From contig CANFMT010000007.1 of the NCBI GenBank assembly GCA_947448415.1, positions 32,616-96,615 on the forward strand: a DNA stretch of 64,000 bases, given 5' to 3'. The DNA is from Burkholderiaceae bacterium (GTDB lineage Bacteria > Pseudomonadota > Gammaproteobacteria > Burkholderiales > Burkholderiaceae). How positions within the stretch are numbered: position 1 is the first letter of the stretch; each line of letters starts with the position of its first letter. A program made the position numbers and the translations under genes. Below are positions 51,820-59,926 of this stretch, piece after piece. Under the pieces are notes generated by a model, which saw nothing but the letters and a program-made list of their open reading frames with translations, had not been told where the DNA came from and ran no database searches.

Positions 51820-52857
51820 ATGCGCGGTATTCTGATAATTGCCCCTAACTGGATTGGGGACGCAGTAATGACCCAGCCTTTACTAGCAAATCTTAAAGCG
51901 CTTTATCCAGAATCTAAAATTGATATTCTTGCTAGCGACTGGGTTGCGCCGATTTATCGTGCCTGTTCAGAAGTGCATGAGGTCATTGAAGCAAAGTTTG
52001 AGCACAAAAAACTGCAATGGAGCATGCGCAAACAACTTGCAAAAAAGTTACGCGCAAAAAATTATTATGCATGCTTTGTACTACCAAATAGCTTTAAATC
52101 TGCTTTGATTCCCTGGCTGGCAAATATTCCATTTCGAATTGGTTATCGCGGTGAATTGAGATATGGGCTAATTAATATTGCTCTTAATAACCCAAGCAAA
52201 GTTCATCGTCCTCCGATGGTCGATCATTATCTTGCCCTGAGCCAACTGCTTAGCGATCACCAAGAATTAAACGGAGATCATGATCAGGTACCAAAACTCA
52301 ATATTTCACCCAAAGCAAAGCAGTCCGTAGAGGCAAAATTAGGGTCCGTAACAATTGCCGCAGACTCTACCTATGTGATGTGTCCAGGCGCTGAATATGG
52401 CCCGACTAAACGCTGGCCTGCAGAGCACTTTGCAAATCTTGCAAAAACTCTCATTAAGAGCAATCTACAGAATCATGTCATTCTTTTAGGTGGTAAAGGT
52501 GATCACTCTCTAGCCCAAGAAATTGCCACCCTAGCAAACCTCCCCGATAAGGTTTTGAACTGGTGTGGCAATACTTCACTAGATGAAGCTATTGCCCTCA
52601 TTGGAATTAGCAAAGCCGTGATTAGCAATGACTCTGGATTAATGCATATTGCAGCAGCTCTCAAAACCCCGCAGGTAGCCATCTTCGGATCAAGCGACCC
52701 AGCGCATACTCCTCCTTTATCAGATAAAGCTAAAGTACTATGGCTAGCTTTACCTTGTAGCCCGTGCCATAAGAGAGAGTGCCCATTAGGCCACTTGAAA
52801 TGTCTAAAAGATATCTTTCCAGAGCAAGTTTTCGCTACACTCAATCACCTGCAATAG
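51820..52857 (+). CDS. waaF: ADP-heptose:LPS heptosyltransferase II
   Basis: A GT9 glycosyltransferase that adds the second heptose to the LPS inner core at the inner membrane. IAPNWIGDAVMTQPLLANLK, PGAEYGPTKRWPAEHFANLA and SNDSGLMHIAAALKTPQVAIFGSSDP are family motifs; the C-terminal CSPCHKRECPLGHLKCL cysteine cluster is also usual. The 345 residues are normal. It forms a run with the two following small genes, separated by 20 and 5 bp. Confidence 0.93.
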   Translation: MRGILIIAPNWIGDAVMTQPLLANLKALYPESKIDILASDWVAPIYRACSEVHEVIEAKFEHKKLQWSMRKQLAKKLRAKNYYACFVLPNSFKSALIPWLANIPFRIGYRGELRYGLINIALNNPSKVHRPPMVDHYLALSQLLSDHQELNGDHDQVPKLNISPKAKQSVEAKLGSVTIAADSTYVMCPGAEYGPTKRWPAEHFANLAKTLIKSNLQNHVILLGGKGDHSLAQEIATLANLPDKVLNWCGNTSLDEAIALIGISKAVISNDSGLMHIAAALKTPQVAIFGSSDPAHTPPLSDKAKVLWLALPCSPCHKRECPLGHLKCLKDIFPEQVFATLNHLQ

Positions 52858-52877
52858 TCATCCAAGGAATGTAAGCC

Positions 52878-53312
52878 ATGTCAAAACTTGCCAGACTTTT
52901 TCATAATGCTGATGATGTCGTAGATGCTTGGCGAGATGCTTTGCGCCATAGAGATGTTCAGGGTGCTTTAGATATATGGCTCGATGACGACTCAATTACT
53001 TGCGTTCTTCCAGAAGGTCATCGCTTAAGTGGGCATGCTGAAATACGTGAGGGCCTGGAAAGACTCCTCACCAAACAGCCATTATTTCTCGAGCCAATTG
53101 CCTGCATTAGTCACTCTGTATTGGGTGCTGCAGTCTATGACACTATAGAAGCAGTTCATCTCAGACCTGATCAGATAGAAGCTGAATTTTTTCTCAATAT
53201 CACTCTCGTTCTATTGCAAGATAGTCAAGGTTGGAGAATTGCCCATCTGCATGCAAGTCGTTCAACAGAGGATACCTTTGACGCTCCTTCCACTCCACAC
53301 GGCTTGCATTAA
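52878..53312 (+). CDS. NTF2-like (SnoaL-type) protein
   Basis: The 144-residue protein has the alpha plus beta cone pattern of the NTF2/ketosteroid isomerase superfamily: a starting helix (VVDAWRDALRHRDVQGALDIWLDDDSITCVLP), HAEIREGLERLL, and a last strand WRIAHLHAS. Many such proteins bind small hydrophobic ligands or act as accessory domains; the substrate here is unknown. It lies between waaF and another conserved unknown gene. Confidence 0.75.
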   Translation: MSKLARLFHNADDVVDAWRDALRHRDVQGALDIWLDDDSITCVLPEGHRLSGHAEIREGLERLLTKQPLFLEPIACISHSVLGAAVYDTIEAVHLRPDQIEAEFFLNITLVLLQDSQGWRIAHLHASRSTEDTFDAPSTPHGLH

Positions 53313-53317
53313 AAACC

Positions 53318-53938
53318 ATGGATGAACAAGTACTACGGTCACTAGTTAAGTGGCCTAACGTACCCGATTGTTTTGGCTGGCTTGCCTTAGATCGCCGCGG
53401 CCAATGGCGTATGCGTGATGAGTTTGCACAAGTCAATCAATTGCCAGGGCAGGCGATTGAGCATGTAGCCTTAAAAGAATTTATTTCCAGAAATTACGCA
53501 AGCGACTCACAGGGGAGATACTTTTTTCAGAACGGTCCTCAAAGAGTTTTTATAACGCTGGATGCAACCCCCTGGGTTGCTCGCATCATTCCCGATGAAA
53601 ATCAATTTCTTCTTATCACGCAGTGCCAGAGCCAGCTTCATCCAATCGCCGCATTAAGTGATGAGAACGGAAACATCTATATAGTTGGATCAATCGAGCA
53701 TGTTGTCTATCAAGGCTCTGGAAATGATCAGTTCACTAAAGAATATAGCTTGAGTGTTGCTATACTCCACGATCATGATTTGGATCACTTTTCAGAATTA
53801 GCAAAGTTGCATGATGAAGCTTGTAGTTTTGGTGGATCTTGGAATTGGCGAGGCAAGCAATTGCCTTTAGACCCGATTCACCACAAAGAACTTGCTACTC
53901 GCTTTAATTTTGTAACTACGCCAAGTGCTAACACCTAA
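53318..53938 (+). CDS. Conserved betaproteobacterial protein of unknown function, 206 aa
   Basis: I recognise the type but not a function. Its N-terminal half runs KWPNVPDCFGWLALDRRGQW and FISRNYASDSQGRYFFQNGPQRV, a DUF found in Burkholderiales beside the NTF2-like gene. No signal peptide or membrane helix is visible. It starts five bases after the NTF2-like stop, so the two are coupled. It converges with the M48 protease gene, one base separating the stop codons. Confidence 0.7.
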   Translation: MDEQVLRSLVKWPNVPDCFGWLALDRRGQWRMRDEFAQVNQLPGQAIEHVALKEFISRNYASDSQGRYFFQNGPQRVFITLDATPWVARIIPDENQFLLITQCQSQLHPIAALSDENGNIYIVGSIEHVVYQGSGNDQFTKEYSLSVAILHDHDLDHFSELAKLHDEACSFGGSWNWRGKQLPLDPIHHKELATRFNFVTTPSANT

Positions 53939-53939
53939 G

Positions 53940-55640
53940 TTAGCCAGGCACCTTCCTGCCCTGCTCTCGTAGTTCATCCTGATATTGCCTTTGCATTTCT
54001 CGCAAACGCGCCTCAATACTAGAACCCTGATAGTAGTCCGTCGCACCGGCAGAGCGAGCAATTTTTAATTGCTCAATTGCTGATGGCCAGGCTCCTTCAA
54101 GTGCGTATTTCTCACCAAGAGCGTAATGTCGCATCGGTACATTTTTTGCCTGATCATAGGATTGTGAAAGTAAACCCCACCATACCACTTCATTTGGTTG
54201 TGCTCTGGTCCGCGCTTTAAGCCAAACAATTGCATCATTAGTTTTGCCTAGCTTTAACTCTGCATTAACCATTGCAGCGCCAGCAGCATAGGATTGAGGA
54301 TAGGCTCTTAAAGTTGCTTGTGCAATTTGCAAAGCTTCTTCATTCTTACCCTTGGCTAAGGCTAGCTCTGAAGCTGTGATGTCCAAAGATAAGCTCTGCT
54401 TCTGCGCGGGCGTACCTTGAATACTGGCTTTCTGTAACAGTGTTCGAGCTTGCTGCAAATTAAACTCAGCCTGATCAATTTTTCCCTGACGCTGATCTAT
54501 GAGAGTAAGGCCATAAAAACCTTCTAATTGCTTACCTACTTGAGGTTGCTTGCTCAAGCTATCAAAAGTATTTCTGAGGTCATACATACCGCCTGAAGTT
54601 CCTGATTGCTCCATGCGTGCCCGCGCCTTAATAAAATAGAACTCGAGAGAGGTGGGCAGATTGCGTCGGGTAACCACTCTTGCACGATCCTGCATATCGG
54701 CAATACGATCCGTTGTTAATGGATGAGTACGCACATAGGCTGGAACTCCTTTATCCATAATTCCAGTGGCTTTTTGTAAGCGCTGAAAAAAACCTGGCGC
54801 GCCATTCACATCATAGCCACCGGCATCCAGTATCTGAAATCCAACACGATCAGCCTCTCGTTCTGCATCTCTTGAGTAAGAGAGTTGATTATTAACCGCA
54901 ATTGCTTGACCGCCCTGCATAAGTCCTGAGGCCGCCTGAGGATTTCGGGACATGGCTAAAGCGCCCAAAACCATTCCAGCTAAAGCAATCATTGTGTTGG
55001 TAGCTTGCTGATCCATTTGGCGAGCCAAATGTCGTTGCAACACATGCCCGGTCTCATGACCCATAACTGAGGCAACTTCAGATTCAGAATCTGCGCTCAC
55101 TAATAAACCTGTATGAAAGCCAATGAAACCACCAGGTAAAGCAAAGGCATTAATGCTGCTATCTTTCACTGCAAAAACTTCAAAGTTATAAGCCCCACTA
55201 CCTTGCTCATTGGCACCACCAAGCTGTAATTTCTTAGCCGCTTGAAGCAGGCGACGTTCCATTTGATTTAGAAAATCATAAATTACTAAATCATTTGAGT
55301 AATCAGGATCAGGTCGAATCTGACGCATGATCATCTCACCATACTTGCGCTCATCAACTCTATTTAAAGCATCGCCCCCTGGATCACCCATGTCAGGCAA
55401 CACAATATTGGGCTGACTTTGCGAGGCGCCTCGTGATGGCAAATTTGACGAACGTGCATCAGGCGATTGCATTGCACGGTCAATATTCTGGATTGCTGCA
55501 GAATTACCCTCAACAGACACATCGCCCACAGGTACTGCTGCATAAGCAGGAAATCCGGAAAATACCATTCCAAGCATCAGCTGGATAGCCAAAAAGCGCT
55601 GCAAAAAAGAGGTTTTATTAGTCGACTTAATGTCCCGCAT
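53940..55640 (-). CDS. M48 metalloprotease with TPR domain (BepA-like)
   Basis: A periplasmic zinc protease with C-terminal TPR, like E. coli BepA (YfgC), which controls outer-membrane protein assembly and LptD maturation. The signal region ([16 protein letters not shown]) is followed by the HExxH motif in [17 protein letters not shown], a downstream glutamate region [14 protein letters not shown], and TPR-like helices from about residue 340. The 566 residues are longer than in E. coli (about 487) owing to an extended N-terminal segment. It is divergent from moaC with 23 bp between starts. Confidence 0.88.
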   Translation of the reverse strand: MRDIKSTNKTSFLQRFLAIQLMLGMVFSGFPAYAAVPVGDVSVEGNSAAIQNIDRAMQSPDARSSNLPSRGASQSQPNIVLPDMGDPGGDALNRVDERKYGEMIMRQIRPDPDYSNDLVIYDFLNQMERRLLQAAKKLQLGGANEQGSGAYNFEVFAVKDSSINAFALPGGFIGFHTGLLVSADSESEVASVMGHETGHVLQRHLARQMDQQATNTMIALAGMVLGALAMSRNPQAASGLMQGGQAIAVNNQLSYSRDAEREADRVGFQILDAGGYDVNGAPGFFQRLQKATGIMDKGVPAYVRTHPLTTDRIADMQDRARVVTRRNLPTSLEFYFIKARARMEQSGTSGGMYDLRNTFDSLSKQPQVGKQLEGFYGLTLIDQRQGKIDQAEFNLQQARTLLQKASIQGTPAQKQSLSLDITASELALAKGKNEEALQIAQATLRAYPQSYAAGAAMVNAELKLGKTNDAIVWLKARTRAQPNEVVWWGLLSQSYDQAKNVPMRHYALGEKYALEGAWPSAIEQLKIARSAGATDYYQGSSIEARLREMQRQYQDELREQGRKVPG

Positions 55641-55663
55641 CCCTATATGGTAAAACTAAACCT

Positions 55664-56155
55664 ATGAATAAACTAACTCATTTCGACACCAGCGGACAAG
55701 CCCACATGGTTAATGTGGGAGATAAACCTAATACTCATCGTATTGCAATTGCAACAGGCACCATTTCAATGAAGCCGGAAACCTACAACATGGTTGAGGC
55801 TGGAACACATAAAAAGGGGGATGTTCTTGGCATTGCCAGAATCGCAGGAATTCAGGCATCTAAAAAAACCTCAGATCTTATTCCCCTATGTCACCCTCTA
55901 GCGCTTACTCATGTTAGCCTGGAATTTCAGCTCAATCCCAACAATAGCAGTGTTACTTGTATAGTAAAAGCTGAAACCACCGGCCCCACTGGAGTTGAAA
56001 TGGAAGCCCTCACCGCAGTTCAGGTTACCCTCCTCACAATCTACGATATGTGCAAAGCAGTAGACCGTGGAATGGTGATGGGTGATATTAAATTACTTGA
56101 GAAGAATGGTGGTAAATCTGGGGAGTGGAAAGCGGGAGAGCAAAAACTAACCTAA
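55664..56155 (+). CDS. moaC: Cyclic pyranopterin monophosphate synthase MoaC
   Basis: MoaC rearranges the MoaA product to cPMP in molybdenum cofactor synthesis. [26 protein letters not shown] and [27 protein letters not shown] with [12 protein letters not shown] are the standard family motifs. The 163 residues are normal. The gene is complete. A decayed second copy of its last third lies 3.4 kb downstream, so its 3' end probably served as an attachment site, as at pntB. AT-rich accessory DNA begins right after its stop codon. Confidence 0.95.
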   Translation: MNKLTHFDTSGQAHMVNVGDKPNTHRIAIATGTISMKPETYNMVEAGTHKKGDVLGIARIAGIQASKKTSDLIPLCHPLALTHVSLEFQLNPNNSSVTCIVKAETTGPTGVEMEALTAVQVTLLTIYDMCKAVDRGMVMGDIKLLEKNGGKSGEWKAGEQKLT

Positions 56156-56367
56156 GTAGCACTTAGAGTATTCAACTTTTAGTCTTGCCTATGCGAAGGA
56201 TGAAAAATAGTGTCAATAAGCTGCCACCATGAAATATTGCTTGGCGAATTTTAGGCAGCCAGCCAAATAGTTAGACTATATTCAATCTAGCTGGCCTTGA
56301 ATAGCTGATATAGTAAACATGAAATCTTGAAATAACATTAGGATAAATTTTATATAGCGAATCAATC

Positions 56368-57048
56368 ATGTCATATATCAGCTCAAAGAATAGAAAACTT
56401 TTATCTTCGATTGCTCCCAAATGCAAGTCTCAGTTAGGCCAAGAGATATTTGCCTTAATTGAAAACGATTTTAAACGAAATGGTTATTTTGTAGAATTCG
56501 GTGCGACTAATGGATTCGATTTAAGCAACTCCCATCTTCTTGAAAAAGAATTTGGCTGGAGCGGAATCCTTGCTGAACCAGCAAAATTATGGCATCAAAA
56601 TCTACAAATAAATAGAAATTGCATCATTGATCATCGATGTGTCTGGAGCAAATCTGGAGAAATACTCTCCTTTCATGAAGCTGATGCAGCTGAATTTTCA
56701 ACAATTCACTTTTTAGCCGAAAATGATTTACATAAAGAACATAGAAAACCTGGGAAGCAGTATCCCGTCACAACAGTTTCTTTGGAAGATTTATTAAGAC
56801 AACACTCTGCCCCAAAAAATATTGACTATCTTTCAATTGATACGGAGGGTAGTGAGTATGAAATTCTTTCAAATTTTGATTTTAATGCCTATGAAATTAA
56901 TGCAATAACCTGTGAACATAACTACACATCCGAGAGGGATTTAATATACAAACTCTTAACTTCTAAAGGTTTTTTTAGAGTTCAAACTGATAAATCACAA
57001 TATGATGATTGGTATACAAAAAGAAAACCAATTTTTTTATACGTTTGA
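56368..57048 (+). CDS. FkbM-family methyltransferase
   Basis: The SAM-binding start GYFVEFGATNGFDLSNSHLLEKEFGWSGI, EPAKLWHQNLQINRN, and IDYLSIDTEGSEYEILSNF are typical of the FkbM group, which usually O-methylates sugars of glycans or natural products. The 226 residues are normal. The base composition is clearly AT-richer than in the genes before moaC, a sign of recent transfer. It opens the glycosylation island. The 212 bp between moaC and this gene hold no recognised feature. Confidence 0.85.
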   Translation: MSYISSKNRKLLSSIAPKCKSQLGQEIFALIENDFKRNGYFVEFGATNGFDLSNSHLLEKEFGWSGILAEPAKLWHQNLQINRNCIIDHRCVWSKSGEILSFHEADAAEFSTIHFLAENDLHKEHRKPGKQYPVTTVSLEDLLRQHSAPKNIDYLSIDTEGSEYEILSNFDFNAYEINAITCEHNYTSERDLIYKLLTSKGFFRVQTDKSQYDDWYTKRKPIFLYV

Positions 57049-57370
57049 AAAAATATAGAGGCCTAACCAAGCTTGAGTTACTTCATTTTTGGAGGCGCCT
57101 CAACATAAATATTTAATTAGTATTTAAAACACAGTCATACAAATAAATAATTTAGCTAGTTGACGTGCTTGTGAAATACTCAATCTCAGGAGCTTTCAAT
57201 GAGATTTGTAGGTGGCCAAAGATTCTATGCAAATAAATTAGAGGTAAAAGATTATCCTAATTTTATAAGGCCATCGGGGAAAAATAATGGTATAAATTAA
57301 AAAATCAAATAATTATTACCGGATTTACTGAACCAATCGTCAGACCTTTATTTAACTACAATGTAATTTA
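57049..57370 (+). other. Intergenic region with a possible 33-aa remnant ORF
   Basis: A short ORF at 57199-57300 (MRFVGGQRFYANKLEVKDY...) has AGGAG eight bases before its ATG, but it is only 33 residues. It may be the decayed front end of a former island gene or a chance ORF. The rest of the 322 bp is AT-rich with no clear feature; GAGGCGCCTC near 57103 is a palindrome. Confidence 0.3.
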
Positions 57371-58102
57371 ATGACTACAATTTCTATTATCACTTGCGTA
57401 ACCGGTGAGCCAGAATCCCTGCGCAAAACAGCTCAATCTATTAGCCCCTATCTCTCGCAGCAGCTTAATTGGGTCATTAAATTTTCAGATAAATCAGCCG
57501 AAAGCTTTATTGAGGGCTTTAAAGCTTCCTATGTAGCTATTTATCGACAGGCTGATTCCTCTCTTTATGAAGCAATGAATCAGGCTCTAGAACTTTGTAA
57601 TAGTGAGTACTATATGGTGCTCGGTGCCGGAGACGCACTTTTACCCGAGGGCATAGAGGCATTATGCGCGCAACTCACTTCGCGGCCATCGCACGCTCCT
57701 TCTTACCATGCCCCATTAATCTTTGCAACCACAGGTACAGTTTTTATGCCTCAACCGGATGCAATGAAATACTTTATGAGTTGCCCACACCCTTCTAGCT
57801 TGTTAAAAGTAAAAAATTCTATAGCGATTAATGGATTCAATATAAACTATCAAATTGCTTCAGATTATGATCACCTGAGTAGGTATGCCATTACGTTTGG
57901 AGTTGGCGAGACTCTTAATCTTCCACCTTTAGTTTCTTATATGGGTGGCGGCATTTCCGACGTGAGGGCACTAGAGGCTTTCATTGAGGAAACCTTAATT
58001 CGAATAAGGATTTGGAAAGCTTCTGATATCAGAATAATGGGGGATTTGTTAAATCATTCGGCATTAAATATTTCGAATAACATTCGTCACAATTTTCCTT
58101 AA
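57371..58102 (+). CDS. Glycosyltransferase family 2
   Basis: A GT-A fold transferase with the N-terminal nucleotide site ISIITCVTGEPESLRKTAQSI, QADSSLYEAMNQALELCNSEYYMVLGAGDALLPEG and a C-terminal SYMGGGISD. The DSSLYEAMNQA and GAGD pattern is close to WcaA/WcaE-like transferases of exopolysaccharide clusters, whose usual DxGIYDAMN and GxGD segments it resembles. The 243 residues are normal. Donor and acceptor are unknown. No partners on the same strand follow; the next gene is on the opposite strand, after 232 bp without recognised features. Confidence 0.82.
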   Translation: MTTISIITCVTGEPESLRKTAQSISPYLSQQLNWVIKFSDKSAESFIEGFKASYVAIYRQADSSLYEAMNQALELCNSEYYMVLGAGDALLPEGIEALCAQLTSRPSHAPSYHAPLIFATTGTVFMPQPDAMKYFMSCPHPSSLLKVKNSIAINGFNINYQIASDYDHLSRYAITFGVGETLNLPPLVSYMGGGISDVRALEAFIEETLIRIRIWKASDIRIMGDLLNHSALNISNNIRHNFP

Positions 58103-58334
58103 TTGAGTTTTGGTAGTGCGAAGCTAAATACAGCGCTCTAAAAATTCTCGAGGTCAAAGCTACGCGCATCATAAAATTATCATGTTCCGATTTGAACTGC
58201 TATTCAGAATCACTGTAAAATGCTCCATAAAAGAGAAGATTACTTCATTTTATGGACATGATAAGCTACGTTTATTGAACAACAATAATTATTTGCTCGC
58301 ACCCATTTGAGTAAATATCGGATAAGTTATGTCT

Positions 58335-59309
58335 CTACTCAAATAGGCGGCTAACCTTATCAAAAAACTCGTTGAACCCTAGAAATGCCTTTGAATAATC
58401 TACATACCCAACTTCTTTTTTAAAGTCTATCTTTTCTAATGGGTAAAAATACGAATTACTAGATAAGCCGGCAGATCTCCCAATCTCTAAATGAGCTTTA
58501 ATTCCAGAAATTAAAACGCTTTTATTCAAAACAATCGCCTCACAAAGCCCCCTATTTTGTGTTGCTAAGCATGTGGCTGAAATATAGACATCAGACTTAG
58601 CCATTATCTCAAGAGCCTTTATTCTTGGAACCCTGCCATGCCACCTAGAGTCTATATTTCTCTTTAATCTTAGCGCAGACACTATCTTCGGATCCGGCAT
58701 ATCATAACCAACAAAATTGAATATTGCCTCATCAGGAAAGTTTAATACCTCTTCTTCAATTCTGTGAATATTTGTATAGGGCGCCCTAGGATCCATAATG
58801 CAAAATGTTTTTATGCCTTGCTTATGCTCAAAATTTATCTGCTTTATCTCATCGGGTATATCAACAGGAGAAAGTAGAGTGACAGAATTTAAGGTGTCAA
58901 TTAACCCCTCCCACTCTTTTTTACAAGCCTCAGTAGGAAAAATTATTAAGTCAACATTTTCCGTTCTTCTCATATTCACAGCGCTTGACCATGCCAATCC
59001 CCCTAAAAAGGGACTTTCGTGAATCCATAAAATAAATTTGGTCTTTTTATTTTTTATTTTTGGAATAAATGGAGTAGATACAACCGTATTAAATACGACA
59101 ATGTCATAGTCATTAACATCCAAACTTTTCTCCTCCCTGTATTTCACACCAATCCGATTAAAGTCAGCCAGCAAATCCCCGCGCCCATAGAGCGATGCCA
59201 ACCCTACATCATGGTCAAGTTGAATTAAGGCTTTAGCAAGATAGAAAAGGGCAATGGGCGCACCAGAAAAGTCTAATTGATGACTCACTAGAAGAATATT
59301 TTTTCGCAT
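58335..59309 (-). CDS. Glycosyltransferase, GT4-like (GT-B fold)
   Basis: The N-terminal NILLVSHQLDFSGAPIALFYLAKAL resembles the acceptor-side loop of GT4 enzymes, and ILWIHESPF fits a common acceptor motif. The C-terminal half shows FVGYDMPDPKIV, SRWHGRVPRIKALEIMAKSDVYISATCLATQNRGLCEAIVLNKSVLIS, the donor-binding E-x7-E-like region. The 324 residues are slightly short for GT4. GGAG lies eight bases before the ATG on its strand. Sugar specificity is unknown. Confidence 0.75.
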   Translation of the reverse strand: MRKNILLVSHQLDFSGAPIALFYLAKALIQLDHDVGLASLYGRGDLLADFNRIGVKYREEKSLDVNDYDIVVFNTVVSTPFIPKIKNKKTKFILWIHESPFLGGLAWSSAVNMRRTENVDLIIFPTEACKKEWEGLIDTLNSVTLLSPVDIPDEIKQINFEHKQGIKTFCIMDPRAPYTNIHRIEEEVLNFPDEAIFNFVGYDMPDPKIVSALRLKRNIDSRWHGRVPRIKALEIMAKSDVYISATCLATQNRGLCEAIVLNKSVLISGIKAHLEIGRSAGLSSNSYFYPLEKIDFKKEVGYVDYSKAFLGFNEFFDKVSRLFE

Positions 59310-59549
59310 TTGTATAACTCCGACCGTTCAACAACTTAAAGTTATTAATAGTTTCTCATATGTATGAATTATCAAAAAATCAAAATTATTTAAGTAACTA
59401 TAAAATAAGGAATTTATTCGTATGTAGATTCTTTTTCAGGATAGGCCTGCAGGTTAGCTTCTTTAAAATTGAGAGGAATCTTCATATTTCTTACGCCAAT
59501 ATTTGCCAAAATACTGTTAAAGAAAACTGAAGATTTGGTCAGGTTGTAA

Positions 59550-59700
59550 TCCTGTGATTCTCAATAGAAGCTCCCATTGCAGCCAATATAATCCTCATTA
59601 CATATATGATATCTATAAAGCAATAGGCCAAGGCATGGTGATGAATGATGTCAAACCCTTAGAAAAGAGAGGGCGAACCTTGGGGGAGCAAAAAAGAGTT
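59550..59700 (+). pseudogene. moaC: Decayed copy of the moaC 3' end
   Basis: The ORF at 59554-59766 reads, from residue 17, IYDIYKAIGQGMVMNDVKPLEKRG. MoaC of this window reads [24 protein letters not shown], so 15 of 24 residues agree. The DNA similarity begins upstream at about 59567 (EAPIAAN for EALTAVQ, in another frame), with one base lost before IYD, and continues to GGGGAGCA (GGGGAGTGG in moaC) with a further 3-base loss. It is therefore a frameshifted moaC fragment, not a gene. Divergence is far greater than between attL and attR at pntB, so this copy is old or came from another species. Confidence 0.8.
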
Positions 59701-59748
59701 AGTAACCCCATCAATATTGATGCGCTGCAAAACTTAAAACGTAGAAAT

Positions 59749-59926
59749 TGTCCAAATAAGGTATAAGAAATTACATCAATTCGATTTAACATGTTAAGTA
59801 ACAAGCACTCATCTCCAGAAAAGAAAAGCAGTCTCTAGTCAAATCTTTCATTCCAGAGAAGATGCTGAACACTGGGCAAAAAGTATTTAAATGGAATGGG
59901 GCAAGGAAATTCAAATCGATTTCTGA
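59749..59926 (+). pseudogene. Decayed 5' end of a tyrosine integrase gene
   Basis: From 59770 the sequence reads ITSIR (intact integrase: MASIR), then after a one-base loss QALISRKEKQSLVKSF (intact: QARIIRKGFAPITKSF), and after a further frame change HSREDAEHWAKSI, stop, MEWG (intact: AKQDAERWARQIESEIDKG). The start codon is ATT and there are stops at the tryptophan position and after KSI. TGTCCAA lies at 59749, exactly 53 bases before the QA codons, as in the intact gene (25348 and 25401). About 50 codons remain; the rest is replaced by the following glycosyltransferase gene. Confidence 0.8.

Noticed and set aside
59554-59766. 70-residue ORF as a functional small gene
   Set aside because: It is explained as a frameshifted moaC tail with random continuation; the moaC similarity continues upstream in a different frame.
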